This document shows, one piece after another, positions 62,709 through 64,000 of a stretch of 64,000 nt of DNA. A program made the position numbers and the translations under genes. The stretch covers positions 124,001 through 188,000 of the forward strand of contig JAUIGU010000001.1 of NCBI GenBank assembly GCA_030432595.1. The letters are read 5' to 3'. This stretch comes from Phycisphaerae bacterium (GTDB taxonomy: Bacteria > Planctomycetota > Phycisphaerae > Phycisphaerales > Phycisphaeraceae). Under the pieces are notes generated by a model that did not search any database, was not told the DNA's origin, and saw only the letters and a list, made by a program, of their open reading frames with translations. Position 1 is the stretch's first letter; every line of letters starts with the position of its first letter.

Positions 62709-64000
62709 ATGCCCGACGCCAACCCATCACCCGTTGATCCTTCCCCCATCCGCATCTTCGACACGACCCTGCGCGACGGCGAGCAGTCGCCCGGCGCGTC
62801 GCTGAACCACCACGAGAAGATCGAGATCGCCCGGCAGCTCGAGAAGCTGGGTGTGGATGTCATCGAGGCCGGCTTCCCCATCACCTCCGACGGCGACTTC
62901 GAGGCGGTCAAGGCCATCGCCGGCGAGTTGGAGCACGCGACCGTCTGCGGCCTGGCCCGGTGCGTGCCCAAGGACATCGAACGCGCCGGCGAGGCCGTGA
63001 AAGACGCGGCCGCGCCGCAGGGCGGACGGGTGCACGTGTTTTGCGCGACCTCCAAGATCCACCGCGAGCACAAGCTGCGCAAGGCGTTCGACGAGATCAT
63101 CGCGCTGTCCAAACGCTCCATCGAGCACGCCCGGCAGTACGTCGAAGACGTCGAGTTCTCCCCCGAAGACGGCAGCCGGACCGAGCTGAACTACCTGGTC
63201 GACATCACCGCCGCCGCGATCGAAGCCGGCGCCACCACCATCAACATCCCCGACACCGTGGGCTACGCCGTGCCCGAGGAGTACGGCCACATCTTCGCCC
63301 ACATGCGTGAGCAACTGCCGCAGATCGACCGCGACGGCATCGTGCTGTCCTCGCACTGCCACAACGACCTGGGCCTGGCCGTCGCCAACTCCATCGCCGC
63401 GGTGCAGAACGGCGCGAAGCAGATCGAGTGCACCATCAACGGCATCGGCGAACGCGCCGGCAACGCGGCGCTGGAAGAGATCGTCATGGCCCTGCGCACG
63501 CGCGGCGACTACTACGCCGGCTTCACCACGAACATCAAGCCCGCCGAGATCTTCAAGACCTCGCGTATGGTCTCGAACCTGACCGGCCTGACCGTGCAGC
63601 GCAACAAGGCCGTCATCGGCGAGAACGCCTTCGCCCACGAGTCCGGCATCCACCAGGACGGCGTGCTGAAACACCGCGAGACCTACGAGATCATGGACCC
63701 GCGCGACATCGGCGTGCCCGAGTCCAAGTTGGTTTTAGGGAAGCACTCGGGGCGACACGCGCTGGCCGACCGCATCAAGGACTTGGGCTACCGCATCGAC
63801 GACGACACCCTGCAAAAGGTCTACGACCGCTTCAAACAACTGGCGGACAAGAAGAAGGACGTCTACGACGAAGACATCGAGGCGATCCTGGATGTCCTGC
63901 TGGGCGCCGGCCGGCAGCTGTGGGAACTGGCCAAGTTCTCCGTCACCGCGGGCAGCGACGAGACCTCGGTGGCCCTGGTCGAGCTGCGCGATTCGTCCGG
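62709..64000 (+). CDS. leuA: 2-isopropylmalate synthase, 3' end outside the window
   Basis: Condenses acetyl-CoA with 2-oxoisovalerate, the first committed step of leucine biosynthesis. The frame is open to the window end (430 codons seen of about 510-560). The start has IRIFDTTLRDGEQSPGASL, then VIEAGFPITSDGDFEAVKAI, VEFSPEDGSRTELNYLV, NIPDTVGYAVPEEYG, SSHCHNDLGLAVANS and GIGERAGNAALEEIVMAL. IHQDGVLKHRETYEIMDP and LGKHSGRHAL lead into the regulatory LeuA domain, where leucine normally inhibits the enzyme. ATG 62709 has AAAGG upstream. Expression is probably controlled by the leader peptide and terminator at 62480-62619. Confidence 0.97.
   Translation, partial: MPDANPSPVDPSPIRIFDTTLRDGEQSPGASLNHHEKIEIARQLEKLGVDVIEAGFPITSDGDFEAVKAIAGELEHATVCGLARCVPKDIERAGEAVKDAAAPQGGRVHVFCATSKIHREHKLRKAFDEIIALSKRSIEHARQYVEDVEFSPEDGSRTELNYLVDITAAAIEAGATTINIPDTVGYAVPEEYGHIFAHMREQLPQIDRDGIVLSSHCHNDLGLAVANSIAAVQNGAKQIECTINGIGERAGNAALEEIVMALRTRGDYYAGFTTNIKPAEIFKTSRMVSNLTGLTVQRNKAVIGENAFAHESGIHQDGVLKHRETYEIMDPRDIGVPESKLVLGKHSGRHALADRIKDLGYRIDDDTLQKVYDRFKQLADKKKDVYDEDIEAILDVLLGAGRQLWELAKFSVTAGSDETSVALVELRDSS

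Overview
The window is GC-rich, densely coded chromosomal DNA. Several features point to a planctomycete, most likely class Phycisphaerae (inference). There are three PEP-CTERM proteins, one with dockerin-like repeats. There are three tandem prepilin-type proteins of the planctomycete RH-x(n)-DG kind, plus a cysteine-type formylglycine-generating enzyme. The peptidoglycan genes murE, murF and mraY are ordinary. No rRNA, prophage, integron or CRISPR array is visible.

Layout. 1-4.3 kb: sucA (5' end missing) and sucB of the 2-oxoglutarate dehydrogenase complex. 4.3-16.1 kb: a lone HicB-like protein, a C39-like peptidase, exported PEP-CTERM proteins (DUF4331, haem peroxidase, HAF/dockerin), cysC, miaA, an aldo/keto reductase and a secreted esterase. 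16.2-24.8 kb: formylglycine-generating enzyme, a cyclophilin, murE-murF-mraY, a PilZ-receiver-HPt-like regulator and a TPR protein. 24.9-34.1 kb: nadE, a PfkB sugar kinase, a secreted GH43-like protein, tRNA-Glu, an RNase HII-like protein, an HNH protein and hflX. 34.1-35.1 kb: a gene-free stretch packed with palindromes. 35.1-41.5 kb: three prepilin-like genes, mlaD-like and mlaF-like lipid-transport genes and a DegT-type aminotransferase. 41.8-52.5 kb: membrane and lipoproteins, two oxidoreductases, an AsmA-like protein, a beta-carbonic-anhydrase-like protein and an orphan VirD4/TraG-type ATPase. 52.5-64 kb: a lipoprotein pullulanase, a REP-associated tyrosine transposase (RAYT) flanked by REP pairs, monomeric isocitrate dehydrogenase, two transporters and leuA preceded by a leader peptide and attenuator.

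Two themes stand out. First, short palindromic elements of at least five families are scattered through the window. Copies lie not only between genes but in frame inside conserved genes (miaA, nadE, sucB, the start of mlaF, the end of the peroxidase gene). One family flanks the RAYT gene, which is a plausible source of its spread. Second, translation and regulation signals are unusual. At least seven genes have a TAnnnT box 6-9 bases before the start codon and no ribosome binding site, which suggests leaderless mRNAs. leuA is preceded by a consensus promoter, a 25-codon leucine-rich leader peptide and a terminator, which is the layout of transcriptional attenuation.

All assignments come from reading the sequence and from remembered family motifs. 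No database search was run.
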